Below are positions 1 through 8,734 of a stretch of 64,000 bases of DNA, in pieces. Source of the DNA: Thiobacillus sp. (GTDB lineage Bacteria; Pseudomonadota; Gammaproteobacteria; Burkholderiales; Thiobacillaceae); contig JAUXVT010000001.1 in the NCBI GenBank assembly GCA_030680405.1, positions 1-64,000 on the forward strand, read 5' to 3'. The position numbers were made by a program, and so were the translations under genes. Numbering within the stretch: the first letter of the stretch is position 1; the number at the start of each line of letters is the position of its first letter. A model generated the notes under the pieces. It worked only from the letters and a program-made list of their open reading frames with translations. It searched no databases and had not been told where the DNA came from.

Positions 1-130
1 CCGCACCGCCAAATTTCTTCGCCAAAATGGTGGTGATCGCCGCGGTCAAGGTGGTCTTGCCGTGGTCAACGTGTCCAATCGTGCCAACGTTTACGTGCGG
101 TTTGGTCCGCTGGAATTTTTCCTTAGCCAT
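1..130 (-). CDS. tuf: Elongation factor Tu, N-terminal part (cut by window edge)
   Basis: Only the first 43 codons lie in the window, read leftwards from an ATG at 130. The product begins [20 protein letters not shown] and continues through the P-loop GHVDHGKTT (G1 of the translation GTPase), which is diagnostic for EF-Tu, the carrier of aminoacyl-tRNA to the ribosome. It lies 113 bases downstream of tRNA-Thr in the order Tyr-Gly-Thr-tuf, the arrangement known for one tuf copy of gamma- and betaproteobacteria, so it is probably cotranscribed with the tRNAs. A GAGGGG-like ribosome binding site precedes the ATG. Confidence 0.97.
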   Translation of the reverse strand, partial: MAKEKFQRTKPHVNVGTIGHVDHGKTTLTAAITTILAKKFGGA

Positions 131-243
131 TTCAAGTACCCCTCAAATTTGCACAAGAACGATGCGGTCAATCACGATCAACATCTCGACTACCGTTTTT
201 CAAATACTGGTGCGCCACCTTAAAATCGGCAGCACCTAAAAAC

Positions 244-318
<75 letters not shown>

Positions 319-368
319 GCAAGGTTTTGACATACAGAGAACATCAAAACACAAAAACTCTTACAAAC

Positions 369-442
369 TGGAGCGGGAGAAGGGAATCGAACCCTCGTCA
401 TAAGTTTGGAAAACTTCTGCTCTACCATTGAGCTACACCCGC
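369..442 (-). tRNA. tRNA-Gly (TCC)
   Basis: A 74-nt cloverleaf with encoded CCA. The anticodon loop TTTCCAA gives anticodon TCC (glycine GGA/GGG). The T loop TTCGATT is canonical. Two positions do not pair: acceptor pair 6-67 is T-T (5' GCGGGTG against 3'-side CTCCCGC) and the outermost anticodon-stem pair is G-A. The gene is otherwise normal and in its conserved place in the cluster. Confidence 0.95.
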
Positions 443-467
443 CTCGCCCTGCTCGAACTGCATATAC

Positions 468-552
468 TGGTGGTGGGGGAAGGATTCGAACCTTCGAAGG
501 CAGAGCCGTCAGATTTACAGTCTGATCCCTTTGACCGCTCGGGAACCCCACC
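468..552 (-). tRNA. tRNA-Tyr (GTA)
   Basis: An 85-nt class II tRNA with encoded CCA and a long variable arm. The acceptor GGTGGGG pairs with CCCCACC. The anticodon loop contains GTA (tyrosine TAC/TAT). It is the first gene of the tRNA-tuf transcription unit and begins about 15 bases downstream of a near-consensus -10 box. Confidence 0.97.
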
Positions 553-567
553 CAAACGAAGCCCGAG

Positions 568-597
568 ATTATAGGGTGTTTCAGAACCCCCTGTCAA
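568..597 (-). promoter_or_regulatory. Strong sigma-70 promoter of the tRNA-Tyr/Gly/Thr-tuf unit
   Basis: Read on the minus strand, TTGACA (592-597) is followed after 18 bases by TATAAT (568-573). Both boxes match the consensus exactly. The discriminator after the -10 is GC-rich (CTCGGGC), the kind associated with stringent control of stable RNA promoters. It sits between the ychF stop codon and tRNA-Tyr, so it separates the tRNA-tuf unit from the upstream pth-ychF genes. Confidence 0.88.
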
Positions 598-623
598 ACA
601 TCCTTGCAGGAAAATCCCCTGTT

Positions 624-1715
624 TCACACATTGAACAGGAAATTCAGGACATCGCCATCCTTGACCACATATTCCTTGCCTTCGGCGCGCATCTTGCCCG
701 CTTCCTTGGCACCCTGCTCACCCCTGCAGGCGACAAAGTCCTCGAACGAGATGGTCTGCGCGCGAATGAAACCGCGCTCGAAATCGGTGTGGATGACCCC
801 CGCCGCCTGCGGTGCCGTGTCGCCCTTATGGATAGTCCACGCCCGCACCTCCTTCACCCCGACGGTGAAATAGGTCTGCAGACCCAGCAAATCATAGGTG
901 GCGCGAACCAGGCGATTCAGCCCCGGTTCGTCCCAGCCGAGTTCTTTCAGATATTCCACGCGATCTTCCGGCGACAACTCCTGCAGTTCGGCCTCCAGCG
1001 CCGCGCACACCGGCACCACCGGCGCGCCCTCCTTGTTGGCAAAGGCGCACAAGACATCGAGCATGGGGTTGTCGTGAAAACCCTCTTCACTGACGTTGGC
1101 GACATACAGCGTGGGCTTCACCGTCAACAGGCACAGCGGCTTGATCGCCGCGAGGCCATCCGCGTCCAGACCGGCGGCACGGGCGGGGCGGCCTTCATTC
1201 AGCGCGGCCACCACGGGCTTCAACGCGGCAACCACTTTCTGCGCCTCCTTGTCGCCTGCGCGTGCCTGCTTTTCATAGCGCATCAGCGCTCTTTCGGCAC
1301 TCGCCAGGTCAGCAAGCGCCAACTCCGTAGCAATGGTTTCCACATCCGACAGGGGGTCGATCTTGCCCGCAACGTGGATCACATTGTCGTCATGGAAGCA
1401 GCGCACCACGTGGCAGATCGCGTCGGTCTCGCGAATGTTGGCGAGGAACTGGTTGCCCAGACCCTCCCCTTTGGAGGCGCCCGCCACCAGGCCAGCGATA
1501 TCGACGAACTCGACAATCGCCGGCACGACTCTCTGCGGTTTGGCGATCTCGGCCAATTGCGCCAGACGCGGATCCGGCACCTCGACCACACCGGTATTCG
1601 GCTCGATGGTGCAGAAGGGATAGTTTTCCGCCGCAATGCCCGCCTGGGTCAGCGCGTTGAACAGGGTAGATTTTCCGACGTTGGGCAAGCCAACGATGCC
1701 ACATTTGAGACTCAT
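624..1715 (-). CDS. ychF: Ribosome-binding ATPase YchF (OLA1/Obg-like)
   Basis: 363 aa beginning [17 protein letters not shown], so the P-loop GLPNVGKS is at residues 8-15. The usual NKxD base-specificity motif is replaced by a NVSE-type sequence, typical of YchF and consistent with ATP rather than GTP use. A C-terminal TGS domain ends in [11 protein letters not shown]. The start at 1715 is chosen over upstream in-frame codons because homologues begin exactly at MSLKCGIVG, and this ATG overlaps the pth stop codon (ATGA), implying translational coupling. The family binds ribosomes and is implicated in stress responses. The pth-ychF pairing is conserved in proteobacteria. Confidence 0.96.
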   Translation of the reverse strand: MSLKCGIVGLPNVGKSTLFNALTQAGIAAENYPFCTIEPNTGVVEVPDPRLAQLAEIAKPQRVVPAIVEFVDIAGLVAGASKGEGLGNQFLANIRETDAICHVVRCFHDDNVIHVAGKIDPLSDVETIATELALADLASAERALMRYEKQARAGDKEAQKVVAALKPVVAALNEGRPARAAGLDADGLAAIKPLCLLTVKPTLYVANVSEEGFHDNPMLDVLCAFANKEGAPVVPVCAALEAELQELSPEDRVEYLKELGWDEPGLNRLVRATYDLLGLQTYFTVGVKEVRAWTIHKGDTAPQAAGVIHTDFERGFIRAQTISFEDFVACRGEQGAKEAGKMRAEGKEYVVKDGDVLNFLFNV

Positions 1716-2323
1716 GGTTTTTCCTGGGATTGGGAGGGAGCTGCTTTGGTGTTGGCGCGCTGGGTGGCCGCGCCCCACTCGCCTTTTTCGATCAGCGGCC
1801 ACAAGTCGAGTGCGCGCTCGATGGCGGTGTCGATTTCGGCCTGCTCCTCACGGCGCGGCGGTTTCAGAACGTAGTTCACGACTTCGTTGCGATCGCCCGG
1901 ATGACCGATGCCGATGCGCAACCGCCAGTAGTCCTGCGTGCCAAGATGCGAGGTGATGTCTTTCAGGCCGTTGTGCCCGCCCATGCCACCACCAAACTTG
2001 AGGCGCAGCTGACCGGGCGGAATGTCGAGTTCGTCGTGCACAACCAGAATCTCGGCTGGCGCAATGCGATGAAAACGCGCGAGTGCACCGACTGCCTGAC
2101 CGGAACGGTTCATGAAGGTCTGCGGCAGCAGCATCCAGACGTTTTTCGCGCTGCGACCGACGATGCCGTGAAAGCGCGATTCATGCGCCAACGACATGCC
2201 CCATACCTGCGCGAGACGCGCGCAAAACCAAAACCCGGCATTGTGCCGGGTTTCTTCGTAGTCGCGCCCCGGGTTACCGAGGCCGACTATCAGGCGCGGT
2301 GTGATTAGGCTTGGCGCTGTCAT
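1712..2323 (-). CDS. pth: Peptidyl-tRNA hydrolase
   Basis: About 203 aa. Recycles peptidyl-tRNA released by ribosome drop-off. Family motifs are all visible: GLGNPG with the following HNAGF (catalytic His and Asn), [14 protein letters not shown] and GGHNGLKD. The ATG at 2323 ([10 protein letters not shown]) is preferred; ATG 2332 and TTG 2341 are also in frame and no strong ribosome binding site decides between them. The 3' end overlaps ychF by four bases. A 10-bp hairpin lies just upstream, between rplY and this gene, so coupling to rplY is less certain. Confidence 0.95.
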   Translation of the reverse strand: MTAPSLITPRLIVGLGNPGRDYEETRHNAGFWFCARLAQVWGMSLAHESRFHGIVGRSAKNVWMLLPQTFMNRSGQAVGALARFHRIAPAEILVVHDELDIPPGQLRLKFGGGMGGHNGLKDITSHLGTQDYWRLRIGIGHPGDRNEVVNYVLKPPRREEQAEIDTAIERALDLWPLIEKGEWGAATQRANTKAAPSQSQEKP

Positions 2324-2334
2324 GCCGCACATAG

Positions 2335-2359
2335 CGTGCAATCCACAGCGGATTGCACG
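2335..2359. terminator. Perfect 10-bp hairpin between rplY and pth
   Basis: CGTGCAATCC and GGATTGCACG form a perfect inverted repeat around a 5-base loop. There is no T-run after it on either strand, so it may be an attenuator, a processing or stability element, or a weak terminator rather than a classical intrinsic one. On the minus strand its 3' arm runs close to the candidate pth start codons. Confidence 0.55.
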
Positions 2360-2365
2360 ACCGGC

Positions 2366-3004
2366 TTAAGCCGCAGGGGCAGCCGGGGCAGCCGGGGCAG
2401 CTGGGGCAGCAGGCGCTTCTTCGGCAGCCGCACCGACCTTGGGCGCACTGATTGACGCCACAGCGGGGTTTTCCGTCTGCAAGTGGGCAACCAGTTCGAC
2501 GCCCGCGGGCAGCGTCAGGTCATTCGCATGAATGGAATGTCCGACTTCGAGATTGCCCATATCCACCTCGATGAACTCGGGCAGGCTGCCGGGCAGACAC
2601 TGCACGTCAAGCTCGGTCACAATGTGGTGCGGCTTGCCGCCGCCGGTCTTGACGCCCGGCGCGCTGTCGGAATTGAGGAAGTGCAGCGGCACCTTGACGT
2701 GAATCTTGTGATCCTTGTCGACACGCTGAAAGTCGATGTGCAGCACTTGCTGCTTGTAGGGATGCCATTGCGTATCACGCAGCAGCACCGATTCCTTGGT
2801 GCCGTCGATATTCAGCGTCAGCAAGGAGGCATGGAACGATTCCTTGCGCAGCGCGTGATACAGCGCGTTGTGATCCAGTTCGATCTGCACCGGAGCAGCG
2901 GTGCCGCCGTAGACGATGCCGGGGACTTTGCCCGTGTGACGCAGACGGCGGCTCGCACCCGTACCTTGCAATTCACGCTTGGCGGCGATGACTTCAATTT
3001 CCAT
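2366..3004 (-). CDS. rplY: 50S ribosomal protein L25, long CTC form
   Basis: 212 aa. Binds 5S rRNA. The N-terminal L25 domain ([22 protein letters not shown], roughly residues 1-95) is followed by the beta-rich TL5/CTC domain. The protein ends in a low-complexity tail of repeated Ala-Ala-Pro units (about residues 192-212), encoded by a short tandem DNA repeat at 2368-2410. It is downstream of prs, the usual betaproteobacterial neighbour, separated by 86 bases. Confidence 0.96.
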   Translation of the reverse strand: MEIEVIAAKRELQGTGASRRLRHTGKVPGIVYGGTAAPVQIELDHNALYHALRKESFHASLLTLNIDGTKESVLLRDTQWHPYKQQVLHIDFQRVDKDHKIHVKVPLHFLNSDSAPGVKTGGGKPHHIVTELDVQCLPGSLPEFIEVDMGNLEVGHSIHANDLTLPAGVELVAHLQTENPAVASISAPKVGAAAEEAPAAPAAPAAPAAPAA

Positions 3005-3090
3005 AGTATTTCTCCAATAATCAACTCAATGATGCATGCCCAAACGGAACATGCATGAAAGCCCCCGCGACCAGGGGCATTCGGCCAGAT

Positions 3091-4041
3091 CTACTCGATA
3101 AAAAGCGAGCTGACGGAATCTTCGTCGCTGATGCGGCGGATGGTTTCCGCCAGCAGTTCAGCCACCGACAATTGCCGGATTTTTGTGCACGCGCGCGCAT
3201 CGTCGCGCAGCGGAATGGTATCGGTCACCACCAATTCGTCGAGCGCGGAATGGGTCACGCGTTCGGCAGCGCTGCCGGACAACACGGCGTGGGTGCAATA
3301 GGCCATCACCTTCTTGGCACCGTGCTCCTTCAGCGCATTGGCCGCCTCGCACAGCGTGTTGGCGGTGTCGACCATGTCATCCATGATGATGCAGGTACGA
3401 TCCTTCACGTCACCAATGATGTGCATCACCTTCGCCACATTCGGCTTCGGGCGGCGCTTATCGATGATCGCCAGGTCGCATTCGAGGCGTTTGGCTATCG
3501 CCCGCGCCCGCACCACCCCGCCCACATCGGGCGACACCACCACCAGGTTCGGATGGTTGCGCTTCCAGATGTCGCCCAGCAGGATCGGGCTGGAATAGAT
3601 GTTGTCGACCGGGATATCGAAAAAGCCCTGAATCTGGTCCGAGTGCAGGTCCATCGTCAACAGGCGGTCGATACCCACGCCCTGCAGCATGTTGGCCACC
3701 ACCTTGGCGGTGATTGCCACCCGCGCCGAACGGGTGCGCCGATCCTGGCGCGCGTAGCCGTAATACGGGATCGCGGCGGTGATGCGTCCGGCCGAGGCGC
3801 GCTTCAGCGCATCGACCATCACCATCACTTCCATCAGGGTGTCGTTGGTCGGCTGGCAGGTCGATTGCAGCACGAACACATCCTTGCCGCGAACGTTCTC
3901 GAGGATTTCGACCATCACCTCACCATCGGAAAACCGCGACACCGTGGCGCGGCCGAGATGGATATTGAGATGGCGCACCACATCACTGGCAAGACGCGGG
4001 TTGGCATTCCCGCTGAACACCATCAAGTTGTCTATGGACAC
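3091..4041 (-). CDS. prs: Ribose-phosphate pyrophosphokinase
   Basis: 316 aa, the normal length. Makes PRPP from ribose 5-phosphate and ATP for nucleotide, histidine and tryptophan synthesis. It starts [15 protein letters not shown]. It carries the [12 protein letters not shown] region, VVSPDVGG, and the PRPP-binding loop [12 protein letters not shown] near residue 220. It lies directly after tRNA-Gln and its terminator and before rplY, so it probably has its own promoter in the 50 bases after the terminator or depends on read-through. Confidence 0.97.
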   Translation of the reverse strand: MSIDNLMVFSGNANPRLASDVVRHLNIHLGRATVSRFSDGEVMVEILENVRGKDVFVLQSTCQPTNDTLMEVMVMVDALKRASAGRITAAIPYYGYARQDRRTRSARVAITAKVVANMLQGVGIDRLLTMDLHSDQIQGFFDIPVDNIYSSPILLGDIWKRNHPNLVVVSPDVGGVVRARAIAKRLECDLAIIDKRRPKPNVAKVMHIIGDVKDRTCIIMDDMVDTANTLCEAANALKEHGAKKVMAYCTHAVLSGSAAERVTHSALDELVVTDTIPLRDDARACTKIRQLSVAELLAETIRRISDEDSVSSLFIE

Positions 4042-4090
4042 ACAAGTCTCCGGCGGTTTGGCTGGACCGACACAACGACAAAAACAGCCA

Positions 4091-4123
4091 CAACAACAAA
4101 AACAGCCGCCACCGGCGGCTGTT
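4091..4123 (-). terminator. Intrinsic terminator after tRNA-Gln
   Basis: On the minus strand AACAGCCGCC, loop GGT, GGCGGCTGTT forms a perfect 10-bp stem. It is followed by TTTGTTGTTG, a T-rich tail. It is placed 8 bases after the tRNA-Gln 3' end and before prs, as expected for a terminator that ends the ispE/tRNA-Gln transcript. Confidence 0.85.
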
Positions 4124-4131
4124 CGCTTAAC

Positions 4132-4206
4132 TGGCTGGGGAGGTAGGGATCGAACCTACGAATGTCGGAATCAAAATCCGATGCCTTACCACTTGGCGAC
4201 TCCCCA
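4132..4206 (-). tRNA. tRNA-Gln (TTG)
   Basis: A 75-nt cloverleaf with encoded CCA. The acceptor begins TGGGGAG and pairs with CTCCCCA. The anticodon loop contains TTG (glutamine CAA). It sits 7 bases downstream of the ispE stop codon on the same strand, so it may be processed from the lolB-ispE transcript. Confidence 0.97.
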
Positions 4207-4213
4207 ATGGACA

Positions 4214-5104
4214 CTACTCGGCGCAGTAGTCGTACAGCGGATGCCTGTCGAGACCCTGCGCCACAAAACCCCGCATCGTTTCAGGCAACTGGCGCAGCAC
4301 GTTCCACGCTGCGTCTTCCGTTCCGAACGATGCAAACACACAGGCACCCGAACCGGTCATCCGTGCCTCGCCAAATTGCGCCAGCCATTCGAGATGACGC
4401 GCGACTTCAGGATAGCGGCTGATGACCACGGGCTGCAGGTCGTTATGACCCACAAGGGAACTCCGACTTTCTACGGACTTAAGCCCATGAAAGGTCGTAT
4501 GACCCATGCCTGCGGAAAAGCGCGCTATTTTGAGGGGTGGCGTGTTGCGTGTCAATTCCGGCGCTGCAAAAATTGCAGCGGTCGGCACCTGCACCGGCGG
4601 CATCAACACCACATACCACGCCGGCGGGGCGCTCACCGGGTGCAGGATTTCGCCCACCCCTTCGGCAAATGCGGTCTGGCCGAACACGAATACCGGCACA
4701 TCGGTGCCCAACTGCAAGGCCAGCTGTTGCAGGGTTGCTCGCGGCAGATTGACCTGCCACAAGCGGTTAAGCGCCAGCAGCACGGTGGCGGCGTCCGAAC
4801 TGCCGCCCCCAAGGCCGCCGCCCAGCGGCAATACCTTGTCGAGCCGAATGCTCACGCCGGCGCCAGTCGGGGCATGCGCCTGCAGCAGACGCGCCGCGCG
4901 CACGGTCAGGTCATCGTCCTCGGCCACCCCCGGCAACTCGCCCTCGCGCACCACCCGGCCATCGTCGCGCAGTTCCAAATGCACGGTGTCGGCCCGGTCG
5001 ATCAGACGGAACACGCTCTGCAGCAGGTGATAGCCGTCGGCACGCCGGCCGACGACGTGCAGGAACAGATTGAGCTTGGCAGGAGCGGGGTAGGCGTGGC
5101 TCAT
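4214..5104 (-). CDS. ispE: 4-diphosphocytidyl-2-C-methyl-D-erythritol kinase with in-frame repeat insertion
   Basis: 296 aa. Phosphorylates CDP-methylerythritol in the MEP isoprenoid pathway. It shows PAPAKLNLFLHV at the N-terminus, the GHMP kinase glycine loop LPLGGGLGGGSSDAA near residue 92-106, and the C-terminal motif MTGSGACVFASF. Residues about 200-219 (GHTTFHGLKSVESRSSLVGH region) have no counterpart in the family as I know it and are encoded by a 60-base insertion at 4448-4507. That insertion is a copy of the element found at the 3' end of bioC. It falls between the PELTRNTPP segment and the NDLQPVV segment, so both conserved blocks stay intact and the frame is kept. The start overlaps the lolB stop codon (ATGA). 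Confidence 0.94.
   Translation of the reverse strand: MSHAYPAPAKLNLFLHVVGRRADGYHLLQSVFRLIDRADTVHLELRDDGRVVREGELPGVAEDDDLTVRAARLLQAHAPTGAGVSIRLDKVLPLGGGLGGGSSDAATVLLALNRLWQVNLPRATLQQLALQLGTDVPVFVFGQTAFAEGVGEILHPVSAPPAWYVVLMPPVQVPTAAIFAAPELTRNTPPLKIARFSAGMGHTTFHGLKSVESRSSLVGHNDLQPVVISRYPEVARHLEWLAQFGEARMTGSGACVFASFGTEDAAWNVLRQLPETMRGFVAQGLDRHPLYDYCAE
4448..4507 (-). repeat. In-frame palindromic element, copy A (inside ispE)
   Basis: Aligned over 58 bases with 39362-39420, 52 bases are identical and both copies are read in the same frame. The core on the coding strand is ATGGGC-TTAA-GTCCGT, which still folds as RNA using two G-U pairs. The stem is extended by an outer CTTTC/GAAAG pairing. A TGGGTCATA sequence occurs at both ends of the insertion, which could be a target duplication or part of the element. 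Confidence 0.82.
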
Positions 5105-5658
5105 TCGGCTTGCCAGCTGTCTGCCACCAGGCGGATTTCCAGCCCCTCACGGGTCACCACCAGCTTGCGCGGGCGCGCATCGGCGGCGTATTGCAGGTAA
5201 TCGATCACCCAGCCATTCTGCCTCAGTTGCGTGAGACGTCCGGCGGCGTCGCGCGTGGCTTCGAAGGCATTGTCCGGATCGGGGCGCGCCTGCACCCACC
5301 AGACCAGGCCCGACACCGGCAGCACGTAGCCGAGCGCCTCGCGCGTCAGGGATTCGGCATCCGGTGCGTGGCGCGGGGGCTGGTTCGGCACCTCGAGCAT
5401 CACGCCTTCGACGTTGCGCACGATGCGCGCCACCCCCTGCCCCAGCGGCGAGGTCATCAGCACCTCATCCGTTTCCGCGCGGTGCTGCCAGTGAATTTGG
5501 CCCGACAAGCTCTGCTCGCCCGCCTGGACGCCGATGCGCCCCTGCAGGGTCCACCTGGCCTGGAGGGGCGATTCGACATTGATGCGCGGGGCGGAAGGAA
5601 CCGATGCGCAGCCCCCCAGAATCAGCGCCAGCAGCGCTGTCACGGTGAAGCCTCGCAT
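5101..5658 (-). CDS. lolB: Outer-membrane lipoprotein receptor LolB
   Basis: 185 aa. Accepts lipoproteins from LolA and inserts them in the outer membrane. The ATG at 5658 gives a clean lipoprotein signal peptide MRGFTVTALLALILGGC with the lipidated Cys at residue 17; longer in-frame starts would bury this signal and are rejected. The body WTLQGRIGVQAGEQSLSG and the LTREALGYVLPV segment match LolB. The start codon overlaps the upstream TPR gene stop (TGATG) and the end overlaps ispE (ATGA), so the three genes form a coupled operon. Confidence 0.93.
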   Translation of the reverse strand: MRGFTVTALLALILGGCASVPSAPRINVESPLQARWTLQGRIGVQAGEQSLSGQIHWQHRAETDEVLMTSPLGQGVARIVRNVEGVMLEVPNQPPRHAPDAESLTREALGYVLPVSGLVWWVQARPDPDNAFEATRDAAGRLTQLRQNGWVIDYLQYAADARPRKLVVTREGLEIRLVADSWQAE

Positions 5659-7427
5659 CAAGGATTGAGACGGCGCTGGGTTTCCAGCAGCACTTCGTTC
5701 TGCGGATGGGTTTGCAGGCTGGTCTGCCACAGTTTTCCGGCCTCGTCGCGCTGGCCGCGCGCCCACAGCACCTCGCCCAGATGCGCCGCGATTTCAGGGT
5801 CGGGGCGGACCTTGTAGGCACGCTCCAGATATTCCTGCGCACGCGCCAGGTTGCCCGAGCGGTATTGCGCCCAGCCCACGCTATCGAGAATGAAAGGGTC
5901 TTCCGGCGCCAGGGACAATGCCTTGTCGAGCAAGCCAATGGCCTCGGCCAGGCGGTTCGTGCGATCGGCCAGCGTGTAGCCCAGCGCGTTGTAGGCCTGG
6001 GCATCGTCGGGTCGCAGCACGATCACGCGGCGCAGGTCGGCTTCCAGCACATCGAGCTTGTCGAGTTTTTCCGCCACCATGGCGCGGTCGTACAGCAAAT
6101 CCGCCGAATCAGGAAAGCGCTTGAGCCCTTCCGACAGCACCTCGAAAGCCGCCGTGTGTTCCTTGCTGTCGCGCAGCAGTTCGGCCTGCGCCTGGATCAG
6201 CCGCACGTTTTGCGCGTCGTTCTCGCCCCGCGTGGCCGCCAGCAACGCGCGCGCTTCATCCAGCTTGCCCGCGCGCGCCAACAACGCCGCCTGACGCGCG
6301 CGCGCCGGCACCAGGTAATTGCCCGTCCTGACTTCAACATAATGGGCTGCCGCCGCTTCGGGCTGTTTCATCTGCTCGGCCACCTGCCCCAAGTAGTACT
6401 GCACCGTGTCGGGGTCGCGCGGGTTGTATTCCAGGGTCTGGGTCAGCAAATCGCGCGCCACCTCGACATCGCCCATCTGCAGCGACAGCAGGCCGGCGGC
6501 AAAACTGACTTCGGCATTGCGCGGAAAATCGCCCGTCAGGCGGGTGAACTCGGCGCGCGCCTCGGTGAACTGGCTGGCATTGACCAGGGCGCGCGCATAG
6601 GCCAGCCGCACTTCGCGCGCACCGGGGTGGATCGCCAGAAAATCGCGCATGAAGGCCAGCGCATCGGGGCGTGAAGTTTTCGCCAGGATCTGCGCACGCA
6701 GCAGCGCGGCAGGCTCCCAGCCGGGACGCAGGCTGTCGGCCTGCTGCAAAACCGCGACCGCCGCCTCAAAATGCCCGGCACTGGCCGCGGCCTGGGCGAC
6801 CGCAAAGCGCGCTTCCGGCAAGGCCGGATAGTCGATGGCCAGGCGCTCGACCAGCGCCAACGCGGCCTGGGTGTCGCGCATTTTTCCCATCAGCGCCGAC
6901 AGGTGGAGAAAGCCGTTGGCGCTATCCGCTTTCAGCAGGGTGCGCAGGATCGGCTCGGCCTCGTCGAGGCTTCCCGCGTTCAGCAACAGCGCCGCCAGCG
7001 TCTGCTGCGCGCGCTCCGAATCCTGCTCGGCCGCCGCCCACAGGCGGGTCGCTTCCAGGGCGCCTGCCTGGTCGCGGGCAAACATCGCCACCTCGGCCGC
7101 ACGGCGCGCGATGCGCGGATCCTTCGTCTGCCGCGCCAGGTCGAGATAGGTCGACTGGGCGACGCCGATCGCGCCGCGCTGACCGGCCACCTCGGCCACC
7201 AGGAACTTGAACAGGATTTCGGGGGTGAGCGGCTGCCTGGGCAGGGCGGCGGCGGCCTTGGCAGCGGCCTCTGCCTCCGGGTCTGCGACCACCTCGACGA
7301 CCGCCGCGACAGGCTGCTGCGCTTGCGATTCCACTGCCACGGGCTGTGACGCCTTGACGCCGGGCTGGCTGCACGCGGTCGCGAATAATAGCGCTGCGGA
7401 GAGGGGAAGGATTTTGAGGTTTGCCAT
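5658..7427 (-). CDS. Tetratricopeptide-repeat lipoprotein
   Basis: 589 aa. The signal peptide MANLKILPLSAALLFATAC has a lipobox ending at Cys19, predicting anchorage to a membrane facing the periplasm. An Ala/Val/Gln-rich linker (about residues 25-65) is followed by TPR-like helical repeats through most of the protein. The clearest are at the C-terminus (DDAQAYNALGYTLADR, PFILDSVGWAQYRSGN). This gene precedes lolB in many betaproteobacteria, which suggests an envelope role, but no specific function is known to me. It is probably the first gene of the lolB-ispE operon. Confidence 0.85.
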   Translation of the reverse strand: MANLKILPLSAALLFATACSQPGVKASQPVAVESQAQQPVAAVVEVVADPEAEAAAKAAAALPRQPLTPEILFKFLVAEVAGQRGAIGVAQSTYLDLARQTKDPRIARRAAEVAMFARDQAGALEATRLWAAAEQDSERAQQTLAALLLNAGSLDEAEPILRTLLKADSANGFLHLSALMGKMRDTQAALALVERLAIDYPALPEARFAVAQAAASAGHFEAAVAVLQQADSLRPGWEPAALLRAQILAKTSRPDALAFMRDFLAIHPGAREVRLAYARALVNASQFTEARAEFTRLTGDFPRNAEVSFAAGLLSLQMGDVEVARDLLTQTLEYNPRDPDTVQYYLGQVAEQMKQPEAAAAHYVEVRTGNYLVPARARQAALLARAGKLDEARALLAATRGENDAQNVRLIQAQAELLRDSKEHTAAFEVLSEGLKRFPDSADLLYDRAMVAEKLDKLDVLEADLRRVIVLRPDDAQAYNALGYTLADRTNRLAEAIGLLDKALSLAPEDPFILDSVGWAQYRSGNLARAQEYLERAYKVRPDPEIAAHLGEVLWARGQRDEAGKLWQTSLQTHPQNEVLLETQRRLNP

Positions 7428-7510
7428 GTTGTGCCTTGTTGGTGGGGGGTGCCTGCCACGATTCTAAGCGTTCGAGGCCTGCCTGCAAGTAAGGTTCAGG
7501 CGCGCGTCGT

Positions 7511-8734
7511 TTATTGCGAACGCAGCGCCTCGATGGGGTCGAGCCCGGCCGCGCGGCGCGCCGGATAAAAGCCGAAAAACACGCCGATGAGGAAGGACAC
7601 GCCCACCGCCATCAGCACCGAGGCCGGCGTCACCGCGACCGGCAGGCCTGCCAGTCGCTCGACCAGCCAGGCGCCGCCGATGCCGAGCAGCAGGCCGATG
7701 GCGCATCCGATCAACGACAGGGTCAGCGCCTCGATCAGGAACTGCCACAGCACGTCACGGCGGCGCGCGCCGATCGCCATGCGGATGCCGATTTCGCGGG
7801 TGCGCTCGGTCACCGACACCAGCATGATGTTCATGATGCCGATGCCACCGACCACCAGCGAGATGGCGGCGATGGCACCGAGCAGCAGGCTCATGATGCG
7901 GGTGGTCGACGCCGCCGCCTCGGCGATCGCCGTCAGGTTGCGTACGGTGAAATCGTCCTCCTGGCCCACGCCGATGCGATGACGGTTGCGCAAAAGTTCG
8001 TTGATGGCGGATTCCGCCGTGTCCATGCGCTTTTCCGACACCGCCTGCGCCATGATCATGCGGGCGCGGTTGCGCAGGCTGCTGCTGAAAATCTTCTGCT
8101 GGGCGCTGCTGATCGGCACCATCACCGTATCGTCCTGATCGCGCCCATCCAGGCTCTGGCCCTTGGACGCCAGCACGCCGATCACCTCGAACGGCGCCTG
8201 CCGGATGCGGATGATCTTGCCGATGGGGTCCTCGTCGCCGAACAGTTCGCGCGCCACCACCGCACCGATCACCGTCACCCGCGCGCCGCTGCGTACGTCG
8301 GCCTCGCTGAAGAAGCTGCCCGACGCCATCGGCCAGTCGCGCACCACAGCATAGTCGGGCGTGGTGCCGAAGACCGACGTGCTCCAGTTGATGCCCCCAA
8401 AGATCAGCTGAGCGCTGCCAGGCGACACCGGTGCCGCCGCCGCGATGTCATCCAGCTCGCGGATGGCATTGGCATCGTCGAAGGTGAGCGTGGGCGCCAT
8501 GCCACCGGCTACGCGCGCGCCGCCGGCCGTGGTGGCGCCCGACATGATGATGAAGAGATTGCTGCCCATCGATTCGATCGAGTCGCGCACCATGGCCTGA
8601 GCGCCCTGGCCGATCGCCAGCATGAGAATCACCGCCGCCACGCCGATCATCATGCCGAGCATGGTGAGAAAGCTGCGCATGCGGTGTGTGACGAGCGCGT
8701 GCCATGCGGTCTCGAACAGGCTGGCGAAGATCAT
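7511..8734 (-). CDS. MacB-type ABC transporter permease
   Basis: 407 aa with the MacB/FtsX-like architecture. There is one N-terminal membrane helix (SFLTMLGMMIGVAAVILMLA), a large periplasmic domain (about residues 50-280), and three C-terminal helices after the TREIGIRMAIGARR motif. E. coli MacB fuses ATPase and permease; here they are separate genes. The start ATG overlaps the stop of the ATPase gene by four bases. It is the last gene of the efflux operon. The substrate (macrolide, peptide, lipid or siderophore) cannot be told from sequence. Confidence 0.9.
   Translation of the reverse strand: MIFASLFETAWHALVTHRMRSFLTMLGMMIGVAAVILMLAIGQGAQAMVRDSIESMGSNLFIIMSGATTAGGARVAGGMAPTLTFDDANAIRELDDIAAAAPVSPGSAQLIFGGINWSTSVFGTTPDYAVVRDWPMASGSFFSEADVRSGARVTVIGAVVARELFGDEDPIGKIIRIRQAPFEVIGVLASKGQSLDGRDQDDTVMVPISSAQQKIFSSSLRNRARMIMAQAVSEKRMDTAESAINELLRNRHRIGVGQEDDFTVRNLTAIAEAAASTTRIMSLLLGAIAAISLVVGGIGIMNIMLVSVTERTREIGIRMAIGARRRDVLWQFLIEALTLSLIGCAIGLLLGIGGAWLVERLAGLPVAVTPASVLMAVGVSFLIGVFFGFYPARRAAGLDPIEALRSQ

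Noticed and set aside
531-1874. Long plus-strand open frame of 447 codons opposite ychF and pth
   Set aside because: The minus strand encodes full-length YchF and Pth with all motifs. The opposite frame is His/Arg/Gln-rich, as expected for antisense of GC-rich genes, and crosses a gene boundary.
2368-2410. GC-rich tandem repeat as a separate repeat element
   Set aside because: It encodes the Ala-Ala-Pro tail of ribosomal protein L25, which is common in this protein.
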